Assembly (NCBI GenBank): GCA_944376125.1
Contig: CALWBQ010000023.1
Coordinates: 1-48,058, forward strand
Length of the DNA stretch: 48,058 bases
DNA from: an uncultured Lachnospiraceae bacterium
Lineage (GTDB): Bacteria > Bacillota > Clostridia > Lachnospirales > Lachnospiraceae
Direction of reading: 5' to 3'
A program made the translations under genes and the position numbers. This document shows positions 1 to 6,765 of this stretch, piece after piece (the stretch's first letter is position 1; the number at the start of each line of letters is the position of its first letter). Below the pieces are notes generated by a model. It ran no database searches, was not told the origin of the DNA, and was given only the letters and a program-made list of their open reading frames with translations.

Positions 1-2
1 CC

Positions 3-389
3 CTGGCGCGGAACCTGATCAAGCTGTCGGGGTATGAGCCGGACGTGGACATCCCGGTGATCTATACAGGGCTGAGGCCTGGAGAGAAGCTGTTTGAGGA
101 GAAACTGATGGCGGAGGAAGGTCTGAAAAAGACAGAGAACAGGCTGATCCACATCGGGAAGCCGGTGCCCTTTGACGTAGAGACGTTCCTTGGGCAGCTG
201 GAGAAGCTGGCCAAGGCCAGCTATGAGAACAGCGGTGAGATCGTGCATCTGGTAGAAGAGATGGTGCCGACGTTCCATCCGGTGGGAAATAAACCAACCG
301 GGAAAGAAGTGGAGCGTGTCTGGAGAGTGCCAGAGGAGAGACTGGCAGTGGCCCAGGCAGCAGCTGCGGGGGAAGAGAGTTTAGGATAG
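3..389 (+). CDS. Nucleotide-sugar dehydratase/epimerase, CapD/FlaA1 type (3' end only)
   Basis: The reading frame is open from the left edge, so only the C-terminal ~128 residues are present. The stretch TGLRPGEKLFEE, preceded by ARNLIKLSGYEP, is the well-known C-terminal signature of membrane-anchored polysaccharide-biosynthesis dehydratases (FlaA1, WbpM, CapD), which form UDP-4-keto-6-deoxy sugars for capsule or glycan synthesis. The tail after it is rich in Ala/Glu and ends in GEESLG. The coding is GC-rich, unlike the AT-rich genes that follow, so it may belong to the conserved flank of the polysaccharide locus. Its 4-keto product would be a substrate for the DegT aminotransferase downstream (inference). 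Sure of the family, not of the sugar. Confidence 0.85.
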   Translation: MARNLIKLSGYEPDVDIPVIYTGLRPGEKLFEEKLMAEEGLKKTENRLIHIGKPVPFDVETFLGQLEKLAKASYENSGEIVHLVEEMVPTFHPVGNKPTGKEVERVWRVPEERLAVAQAAAAGEESLG

Positions 390-1178
390 AGATGTGAGGA
401 TTTTGCAACAATTTTTATTGAAAAGAGATATACATTGTATAACCGTCTCAAAGATGGATTGGCGCAGGAAAAGTTGAGAACGGAATAAAGATTTAAATAT
501 TACATTTTCAACGTTGCCATGACGCGAGTCAAATTTGTTTTGAGGTTTATTGGTACGAGAGTTGGATGAATGAAACTGTTAAGAGCATGGAACACCAGGA
601 AAGATTGATGAAATCAAGAAGATAACAGATGTACATGGAGTGGTGATAGTTGAAGCTGCAGAGAAATTCCTGGGCGCTATATATAAAGAAAAAGAGGCAG
701 GTAGTTTTGGCGATTACGATTGCATTAGTTTCAATGAAAACAATGTCTTTGAGACGGGATGGGGAAATTTGATTGCAATAAATGGACAGAAATGGCAGCG
801 TAGAGAGGGTGTCTCAAGGATTGATTTTGTTGAAATTTTCCAATGAAATTGCACATGAAAGAGATACGTACAAAACACAGGCGGTATGGTTATCCACAGG
901 TGGAAATGCTAGGTGCATGACCGCCTGCACATCTTGTTAAAGGTTTTATTGGAATGAGTCATACATAACCATCTCAAAGAGATATTGTACATTGAGCGAA
1001 AATGTACGGGTTTCGAAGAGACGATTTTGCAAGAGAAATGGGACATAGGAAAGCCCTAAAGACAGATTATCACAATAGAGAAAATACATTATACAGGAAA
1101 ATAGGAGACTGCTATTCATGGTAGTTTCGATACATATTATTGGTTTTTAAGATCACATAGGAAGGAAAGGTAACCGGA
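390..1178. other. Gene-poor, decayed interval between dehydratase and aminotransferase
   Basis: This 789-bp AT-rich stretch holds no intact gene. The middle carries the DegT aminotransferase remnant (583-846). A 16-base sequence, ATAACCRTCTCAAAGA, occurs at 439-454 and again at 965-980 with one mismatch, flanking that remnant. The last ~30 bases supply the AGGAAGGAAAGG ribosome binding site of the next gene. I see no convincing promoter or terminator. Confidence 0.55.
583..846 (+). pseudogene. Remnant of a DegT/DnrJ/EryC1-type aminotransferase
   Basis: In one frame after a TAA at 580-582 the translation reads GKIDEIKKITDVHGVVIVE, then AAEKFLGAIYKEKEAGSFGD and YDCISFNENN. This matches the middle of PLP-dependent sugar aminotransferases (usual pattern: IxxIADKYGxxVIEDAAESLGAxYKGKxxGxFGDYGxxSFNGNKxITT). 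The catalytic lysine of the FNGNK motif is replaced by Asn (FNENN), the Gly-rich stretch after it is lost, and there is no N-terminal half. It is a dead fragment, probably the residue of an aminotransferase displaced when the neighbouring intact one arrived (inference). Read as a free-standing small gene from the GTG at 640 it would have no ribosome binding site. Confidence 0.75.
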
Positions 1179-2396
1179 ATGAAAATACCATTTTCACCGC
1201 CAGATATGACGGAATTGGAAGCACAGGGAGCATCTGAGGCAATCCGGTCTGGATGGATTACCACGGGACCGAAAACGAAAGAGTTTGAGCGACAGATCGC
1301 AGAATATTGCCATGTAAACAAAGCAGTATGTTTAAATTCACAGACGGCCTGTGCAGAAATGGCACTCCGGCTTCTAGGTATTGGTGCAGAGAATGGTGGA
1401 TGTTCATTTGACGAGGTAATTGTACCGGCCTATACATATACCGCCTCGGCATCTGTTGTATGTCATGTCGGAGCAAAGTTGGTGCTGATTGACTCTCAGA
1501 CAGATTCACTGGAAATGGATTATGAGGCTTTGGAGAATGCGATTAACGAACACACAAAGGCTATCATTCCGGTTGACATTGGCGGAATTCCATGTGATTA
1601 TGATCGGATTTTTGCTATTGTGGAGAATAAAAAGTATCTGTTCAAAGCCATGGGCGCTGTACAGGAAGCAGTCAGCAGAGTTGCAATTTGCGCTGATGCG
1701 GCTCATGCGTTCGGAGCAAGCTGGCATGGAAAAATGGTAGGCAGTATAGCGGATTTTTCAAGTTTCTCATTCCATGCTGTAAAAAACTTGACGACAGCAG
1801 AAGGAGGAGCTTTGACATGGAATATTCCGGGGATTGATGATGAAGAATTGTACCACCAGGCGCAGCTTTACAGCCTCCACGGACAGTCCAAGGATGCTCT
1901 GGCGAAAACACAGCTTGGGGCGTGGGAATATGACATCGTAGGTCCTTGGTATAAATGTAATATGACTGACATTATGGCCGGCATCGGTCTGGCGCAAATG
2001 GATAGATACGAGTCGATACTTAAGAGAAGGCGTGAGATCATAGGACGATATGATTTGGCGTTCAAGTCGCTTGGTGTGATGGTTCTTCCACACTATACAG
2101 ACGAGCATCAATCCTCCGGACATTTGTATATTACCAGAGTACCAGAGATAAGTTTAGAGCAGCGGCAGGAGATCATTGTAAAGATGGCAGAGGCTGGTAT
2201 TGCTACCAATGTTCATTACAAACCGCTTCCAATGATGACTGCTTATAAGAAGATGGGATTTGATATTAAGGATTTCCCGAACGCCTATAAGCAATTTGAG
2301 AATGAGATCACGCTTCCGTTGCATACATGCCTGACTGACAAAGAAGTGGAGTATGTGATCGAGAAGTACTGTGAAATTGTGAAAGGATATCTTTGA
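1179..2396 (+). CDS. DegT/DnrJ/EryC1/StrS family PLP-dependent sugar aminotransferase
   Basis: A 405-residue protein of normal length for the family, which transfers an amino group (usually from glutamate) to a 4-keto or 3-keto nucleotide sugar. Visible features are the N-terminal IPFSPPDM start, GWITTGPKTKEFE (residues ~25-37), the PLP-contacting ADAAHAFGA (172-180, with D173 and H176) and the Schiff-base lysine in FHAVKNLTTAEGG (K202). The ATG at 1179 follows a strong purine-rich ribosome binding site. The stop overlaps the TTG start of the next gene. With the dehydratase upstream it would make a UDP-amino-deoxy sugar for the polysaccharide (inference); the exact sugar cannot be read. Confidence 0.92.
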   Translation: MKIPFSPPDMTELEAQGASEAIRSGWITTGPKTKEFERQIAEYCHVNKAVCLNSQTACAEMALRLLGIGAENGGCSFDEVIVPAYTYTASASVVCHVGAKLVLIDSQTDSLEMDYEALENAINEHTKAIIPVDIGGIPCDYDRIFAIVENKKYLFKAMGAVQEAVSRVAICADAAHAFGASWHGKMVGSIADFSSFSFHAVKNLTTAEGGALTWNIPGIDDEELYHQAQLYSLHGQSKDALAKTQLGAWEYDIVGPWYKCNMTDIMAGIGLAQMDRYESILKRRREIIGRYDLAFKSLGVMVLPHYTDEHQSSGHLYITRVPEISLEQRQEIIVKMAEAGIATNVHYKPLPMMTAYKKMGFDIKDFPNAYKQFENEITLPLHTCLTDKEVEYVIEKYCEIVKGYL

Positions 2397-2826
2397 TAAG
2401 TCGTGTAGCCGAGACTATCGGCTGTGTAGGTAAGAGAATAGCTACGGCTACCAAAGTAGATAAAAGCTGGTTCTTGCTCATAGTGGCATATATGATTTTG
2501 ATCCTATACATCACTGTGTTTTCAAGGACACCTGGATCAGAACGGATATTTAAAGGATTATTCTGGGAGTACCGGAATGTGATGCGGAATAACACTTTCC
2601 TCAATATACTTCTGTTCCTGCCGCTGGGATTTATAACGGGAGTTAGGAAGGGTGCCCTGATCGGATTCCTGTTGTTGACAGCTATCGAAATAACACAGGA
2701 ATCCTTGGATACTGTGAACTTGATGATGTGCTGAACAACACGATAGGAACTGTGACTGGATATATGGCTTGGAGACTTATCCAACGGAAGACAAATAACC
2801 GATCAGAAGATCCTAAGAAATTTTAA
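2393..2826 (+). pseudogene. VanZ-like membrane protein, frameshifted
   Basis: The first frame (TTG at 2393, overlapping the previous stop) encodes a transmembrane segment (WFLLIVAYMILILYITVF), the VanZ hallmark SRTPGSERIF and a second segment with LFLPLGF, then LLLTAIEITQ. Translation would stop at 2734. The family C-terminus continues in another frame from about 2704: GYCELDDVLNNTIGTVTGYM, ending at the TAA at 2824-2826. VanZ proteins normally carry xIDDVLxNTxG here, so an indel near 2700-2706 broke the gene. Intact VanZ-like proteins are small membrane proteins of poorly defined role. A sequencing indel is the alternative explanation. Confidence 0.8.
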
Positions 2827-2904
2827 GAGAGGATGCGAGAAATCTATAGAAGAGAAGAATCAGATCTGTACAAAAGCTGTAGAGAAGCTGTAGGAGAGAG
2901 ATAA

Positions 2905-3279
2905 ATGGATGAGTTGAAATTAAAAAGAGTTCATATATACGAAGTAAATAATCTCCTGCCTCTAGCTAGAATACTAAATCGCTGTGGCAAGGGTACGGTA
3001 AAGAAGTATGACCTTCATCACTGGGATAATCCGATGGTCAAGAACTGTATCATAGTGCTTCTCTGTATGTTAAAAAACCAGGTTTATTTAGTGATGGACA
3101 ACAAAAATCCGGTGGCACATTCCAAGTTAAGAAATTAGAGGATGTCTTATTCTTTGAGAAGATGGCAGTTAATCCAGAAGCATCTGGCAAGGGATACGGC
3201 TCTCGTTGTATGAAGTTGATAGAGAAACAGGCACTTTGAAGTACATCGACCTGATAATGGAGAAAACAGTGAAACAATG
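2905..3279 (+). pseudogene. GNAT-family acetyltransferase, frameshifted and truncated
   Basis: The ATG at 2905 follows GGAGAGAGATAA and opens a 77-codon frame ending at 3138. From about 3114 the acetyltransferase core continues in another frame as GTFQVKKLEDVLFFEKMAVN, then PEASGKGYGSRCMKLIEK. The V/A-V-N-P-E-x-x-G-K-G-x-G-S pattern is the acetyl-CoA pyrophosphate loop of GNAT enzymes. A single missing base in CCGGTGGCACA restores the frame. The second frame stops at 3237-3239, while the C-terminal strand seems to continue in a third frame up to the ATP-grasp start. It probably once N-acetylated an amino sugar or amino acid (inference). Confidence 0.75.
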
Positions 3280-4512
3280 AAGAGAATATTAATTATCGGA
3301 GCAGGATTCCTTCAGAATTTTGTAATAAGAAAAGCAAAGCAGATGGGTTATTACACATTGACAGTTGACGCTGATCCATCCGCAATCGGTTTTTCACATG
3401 CTGATAAATTTGCTGTAATCAATATTGTTGATGAAGAAGCATGTCTGCAGTTCGCAAAAGAAGAACAGATTGACGGTGTGCTAACAGCTGCCACTGATTA
3501 TGGTGTATTGACGGCTTCCTATATTGCGGAGCAAATGGGGATTCCGGGCCTTAATTACGAGTCAGCAAAGCTGATAAAGAATAAGTATTTAGTGAGAAAA
3601 AGGCTTTTTGAAAACCATGTGGATGATACCGAGCAAACTTATGAGGTGACGGGAGAAACAGATGTTAAGGAACTCGCTCAGTTACTAACCTATCCGGTCA
3701 TGGTGAAACCATGCGATGGATCAGGGAGTAGGGGAGCAAGCCGTGTTGACCATCCGGATGATCTTCCAAAAGCCTGTAAATATGCTATGGAAGGTTCTAT
3801 TACCCACAGAGCCGAAATTGAGTCCTTTATAAATGGAAGAGAGTATGGAGCTGAATCGCTGGTGGTGGGTGGAGAGCCGCATGTACTGGCAATCATGAAG
3901 AAGTGGATGACAGAGCCGCCGTATTATGCAGAGCTAGGCCATGCGATTCCCTGTGAGTTGCCGGAGAAAGTAGAAGCGAGAGCTAAGGAGGTTGTAAGAA
4001 AAGCCATTGCCGCTCTTGGAATCAACCACGGTTCTGTCAATATGGATCTGCTTATCACAGAGACAGGCAATATACACATTATCGACATTGGCGCAAGGAT
4101 GGGTGGCAATCTGATAGGTTCCCATATCATCCCATATGGAACCGGCATCGACTATATGGGAAATATGCTAAAAGCGGCTGTCGGTGATAAACCGGATTGG
4201 AATGTGTATGACCATACTGCGGTTGCGACAAAGTTGTTAGCTTTCAAAGGCGGTACAGTGAAGAAATCTCCTGACGCAGTTTTTGAGGAGATTAAGAGAG
4301 CTATGACTACGGCCAATGTTGATAACGGTGTTGCCAGTACTGTCGCAGATATCGAAATCTACCATCACATCGCCATGGGTGATATCGTAAACGAATACCA
4401 CACAAACCTTGATGGCTGTGGATACGTTGTAGTGAAGTCCACAGATATTACAATGGCAACAAGCCACGCGGAACAGATAATAAAAAGGTTTCAAGAGACA
4501 CTATTCTCTTAG
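3277..4512 (+). CDS. ATP-grasp carboxylate-amine ligase (first paralogue)
   Basis: A 411-residue ATP-grasp protein with a PurK/carbamoyl-phosphate-synthase-like layout: an N-terminal Rossmann-like domain starting MKRILIIGAGFLQN, the central ATP-binding region VMVKPCDGSGSRGAS, and the metal-binding end NMDLLITETGNIHIIDIGAR. Family members ligate a carboxylate to an amine with ATP via an acyl phosphate. It is about equal in length to, and clearly paralogous with, the gene starting at 4854. In a polysaccharide locus beside an amino-sugar aminotransferase, a plausible role is attaching an amino acid or other acid to an amino sugar (inference). The substrate is not readable. It starts directly on the end of the GNAT remnant. 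Confidence 0.88.
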   Translation: MKRILIIGAGFLQNFVIRKAKQMGYYTLTVDADPSAIGFSHADKFAVINIVDEEACLQFAKEEQIDGVLTAATDYGVLTASYIAEQMGIPGLNYESAKLIKNKYLVRKRLFENHVDDTEQTYEVTGETDVKELAQLLTYPVMVKPCDGSGSRGASRVDHPDDLPKACKYAMEGSITHRAEIESFINGREYGAESLVVGGEPHVLAIMKKWMTEPPYYAELGHAIPCELPEKVEARAKEVVRKAIAALGINHGSVNMDLLITETGNIHIIDIGARMGGNLIGSHIIPYGTGIDYMGNMLKAAVGDKPDWNVYDHTAVATKLLAFKGGTVKKSPDAVFEEIKRAMTTANVDNGVASTVADIEIYHHIAMGDIVNEYHTNLDGCGYVVVKSTDITMATSHAEQIIKRFQETLFS

Positions 4513-4579
4513 ATTTAGGAGTAATTAACATAATGAGATCAATCATAAAAAAATATGAAATGATTCTATATTATTAGAT

Positions 4580-4786
4580 ATGAATGATTTTGTATCATAT
4601 GTAAGATTAATTCCATCAGAAATAAGGATTGAAGAGAATCCTATGTTCAGCAAATATTACATATCCGCATATACGAGCAATCACTCTTCTAATAAGGGAA
4701 TACTAAAAGTAGGTTTTAAAGCTGAAACCACATATACTTTCTTACGTGCCCTAAAGGTTACATTTAATAAGCATATCCTAAACTAA
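4580..4786 (+). CDS. Hypothetical 68-residue protein, doubtful
   Basis: An ATG at 4580 begins a 68-codon frame ending in NKHILN. There is no convincing ribosome binding site just upstream (TATTATTAGAT) and no recognisable motif, signal peptide or membrane segment. Its stop codon falls inside the 4772-4799 hairpin. The composition (many Ser, Tyr, Lys, Ile) agrees with the local AT-richness and could arise by chance. It may be the tail of a lost gene. I list it only because nothing else fills the gap. Confidence 0.2.
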   Translation: MNDFVSYVRLIPSEIRIEENPMFSKYYISAYTSNHSSNKGILKVGFKAETTYTFLRALKVTFNKHILN

Positions 4787-4799
4787 CATTTAGGATATG
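4772..4799 (+). terminator. Perfect 11-bp stem-loop before second ATP-grasp gene
   Basis: The arms CATATCCTAAA (4772-4782) and TTTAGGATATG (4789-4799) are exact reverse complements around a 6-base loop CTAACA. The stem is AT-rich and no T-run follows, so it is not a classical terminator. It could act as an RNA processing or stability element or a protein-binding palindrome. Confidence 0.4.
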
Positions 4800-4853
4800 G
4801 ACGTTAAATTGCTTATTATTTGCGGGATAAATTGTAGGGTGGTGGTTGTTAAA

Positions 4854-6065
4854 ATGAAAAGAATACTAGTTATTGGTGCAGGTGAATATCAAATGCCTCT
4901 TATTAAACGCATTACTGAGTTTGGATATGAAGCGTATTGTGTGGATAAGAAAAAGAATTCTGTCGGATTTAAATACGCGACAGGTTATAAAGCTATAGAT
5001 ATATTGGATAAAGATGGTTGCCTTAAGTATGCAAAGGAACTCAATATCTCTGCTGTAATGACATATGGTGCCACAATCTCACTACCTACAGTGTCTTATA
5101 TAGCAAGTAAATTAGGGTTGGTTTCTCTTCCAGAGGAAACAGCAGAGATTTCAAAAAACAAATACAGACTGAAAATGAGGCTTTATGAAAATGGATTGAA
5201 TATAAAGGGAGATTTTTTTGAGATTCATTCTCCAGAGGAGATAAGGAATCACAGAATATTTCTTCCTGTTGTAATTAAACCGTGTGATGGCTCTGGGAGT
5301 AAGGGAGTGTCTATCATACATAATGAGGACGAATTGGAAAATGCAATTATCTATGCCTTCCAAAATGCCAGATATAACGAAGTATATATTGAATCCTTTA
5401 TTGAAGGCGAAGAATATAGCGCAGAAGCTTTTGTTGCTAAAGACGAAATATATGTATACGCTATCGTAAAAACCACCTTTAAAAAAGAAAAGGATGGCAG
5501 TGTGGTTTATGGGCACAGAACTCCTTCGGGGCTTGGAAAAGATGACACTAGTTTAATTGAAAAAGAAATAAAAAAAGCTATAGGGGCATTGGGCATTACA
5601 GTCGGAAGCGTGAATTTTGATGTGATTCTTTCAAAAGATGATGGCAAGCCCTACATCATTGATTGCGGTATACGAGTGGGGCAGAATCTTATAGCTTCAC
5701 ATTTGGTTCCTTTGTCAAGAGGTGTAAGTATTATGGACAATACAATAAAACTTTTTCTTGGCGAAAAGATTGATGCAAAACCCAAAAAAAGTGATTGTAT
5801 TGCAACTAGACTTTTAATTTATAGGCCTGGAGTTATAGAAGAAATAAGGCCAATGGAAGATGTTATTGGTAAAAATGGTGTTGTTGATGTAGTTATGCGT
5901 AAACAGGTTGGAGATTTACAAGGAGAATATAAGGAAAAATCAGACACATGCGGTTGGGTTATTGCTAGAGGAAGTACTCCTGATGAGGCTGAAAGCAATG
6001 CACAAAATGCCAAAGATATTCTTGAGAATTATATAATTATCAAGCAATTGGGGGAATCAAAATGA
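4854..6065 (+). CDS. ATP-grasp carboxylate-amine ligase (second paralogue)
   Basis: A 403-residue ATP-grasp protein. I place the start at the ATG at 4854 (MKRILVIGAGEYQ) because GGGTGG lies just upstream and it aligns with the start of the first paralogue. An in-frame ATG 57 bases earlier lies inside the hairpin arm and has no ribosome binding site. Visible elements are the N-terminal IGAG loop, VVIKPCDGSGSKGVS in the ATP-binding subdomain, the EEYSAEAF strand, and FDVILSKDDGKPYIIDCGIR near the metal site. It overlaps the following sugar transferase by 4 bases (ATGA). Divergence from the first copy suggests a different acid or amine rather than redundancy (inference). Confidence 0.88.
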   Translation: MKRILVIGAGEYQMPLIKRITEFGYEAYCVDKKKNSVGFKYATGYKAIDILDKDGCLKYAKELNISAVMTYGATISLPTVSYIASKLGLVSLPEETAEISKNKYRLKMRLYENGLNIKGDFFEIHSPEEIRNHRIFLPVVIKPCDGSGSKGVSIIHNEDELENAIIYAFQNARYNEVYIESFIEGEEYSAEAFVAKDEIYVYAIVKTTFKKEKDGSVVYGHRTPSGLGKDDTSLIEKEIKKAIGALGITVGSVNFDVILSKDDGKPYIIDCGIRVGQNLIASHLVPLSRGVSIMDNTIKLFLGEKIDAKPKKSDCIATRLLIYRPGVIEEIRPMEDVIGKNGVVDVVMRKQVGDLQGEYKEKSDTCGWVIARGSTPDEAESNAQNAKDILENYIIIKQLGESK

Positions 6066-6763
6066 CAGAGAAAGATTACTGCAATAGCTTTTATGTAAGG
6101 GTTGTTAAGAGAATAGCTGATATCTTAATCGGTATTATTGCTCTTCCTTTTCTTGGATTAGTAACCCTGTTTGTAGGCACTGCTATAAAATTGGATGATG
6201 CCGGCCCTGTATTTTATAAAGCTAAAAGAATAGGTAAAGATGGGAAAATATTTAATATGTATAAATTCCGTTCCATGATAGTTAATGCTCCTAATTTAAT
6301 CAATAAGGATGGAAGTACATATAATGCTCCTGATGACAAAAGAGTCACGAGAGTAGGGAAATTCATTAGAAAAACAAGCATTGATGAGTTGCCTCAATTT
6401 TTAAATATTTTGATAGGCAATATGACATTAATAGGTCCTCGTGCGAGTGGTGCAGGTGCACTTGGCACATATTTACCTGACGAAGAAGCAAAAATGAATG
6501 TTAAACCAGGTATCACAGGGTATACCCAGGCTTATTTTAGAAATAGCTTGACTGTAAGAGAAAAGAGACTTAAAGACGCATGGTATGCAGAAAATGTGAC
6601 GTTCTGGCTTGATGTAAAGATTTTTTTAAAGACAATTTTTACTGTTTTAAAAAGAGAGCAGATATATACAAATGCTGCTGGAACTTCAATGGATGATGTA
6701 TATATTGATGATTCGACAATGGACAGGACTACGGCGGTCAAAAGTGAGATTGGAGAAAAGTAG
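6062..6763 (+). CDS. Initiating sugar-phosphate transferase (WcaJ/PglC-type bacterial sugar transferase)
   Basis: A 233-residue protein with the Bac_transf domain. Order: a hydrophobic re-entrant or transmembrane helix (residues ~15-40, ILIGIIALPFLGLVTLFVG), KRIGKDGKIFNMYKFRSM, the catalytic-core pattern TSIDELPQFLNILIGNMTLIGPR, and KPGITGYTQ. Such enzymes load the first sugar phosphate from a UDP-sugar onto undecaprenyl phosphate in the inner leaflet. It is the short PglC-like form without the N-terminal multispanning half of WcaJ. A diverged C-terminal extension (~residues 200-233) is unusual. It is translationally coupled to the ATP-grasp gene upstream. Confidence 0.93.
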   Translation: MTEKDYCNSFYVRVVKRIADILIGIIALPFLGLVTLFVGTAIKLDDAGPVFYKAKRIGKDGKIFNMYKFRSMIVNAPNLINKDGSTYNAPDDKRVTRVGKFIRKTSIDELPQFLNILIGNMTLIGPRASGAGALGTYLPDEEAKMNVKPGITGYTQAYFRNSLTVREKRLKDAWYAENVTFWLDVKIFLKTIFTVLKREQIYTNAAGTSMDDVYIDDSTMDRTTAVKSEIGEK

Positions 6764-6765
6764 AA

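Larger units (their letters stand above)
4513..4853 (+). other. AT-rich spacer between the two ATP-grasp genes
   Basis: The stretch holds a 14-codon frame (4533-4577) behind a TAGGAG site, a 68-codon frame (4580-4786) without a clear ribosome binding site, and a perfect 11-bp hairpin at 4772-4799. The 68-residue translation (MNDFVSYVRLIPSEIRIEEN...) resembles nothing I recognise. The interval is probably a decayed gene or a gene border. Confidence 0.5.

Noticed and set aside
640..846. Small gene starting at GTG 640
   Set aside because: Homology to DegT aminotransferases extends upstream of this codon in the same frame, so it is an internal piece of a remnant rather than a gene.
851..960. IS200-like transposase fragment
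   Set aside because: A short stretch reads HDRLHILLKVLL, reminiscent of IS200 TnpA, but it is too short and contains nearby stops; not supportable.
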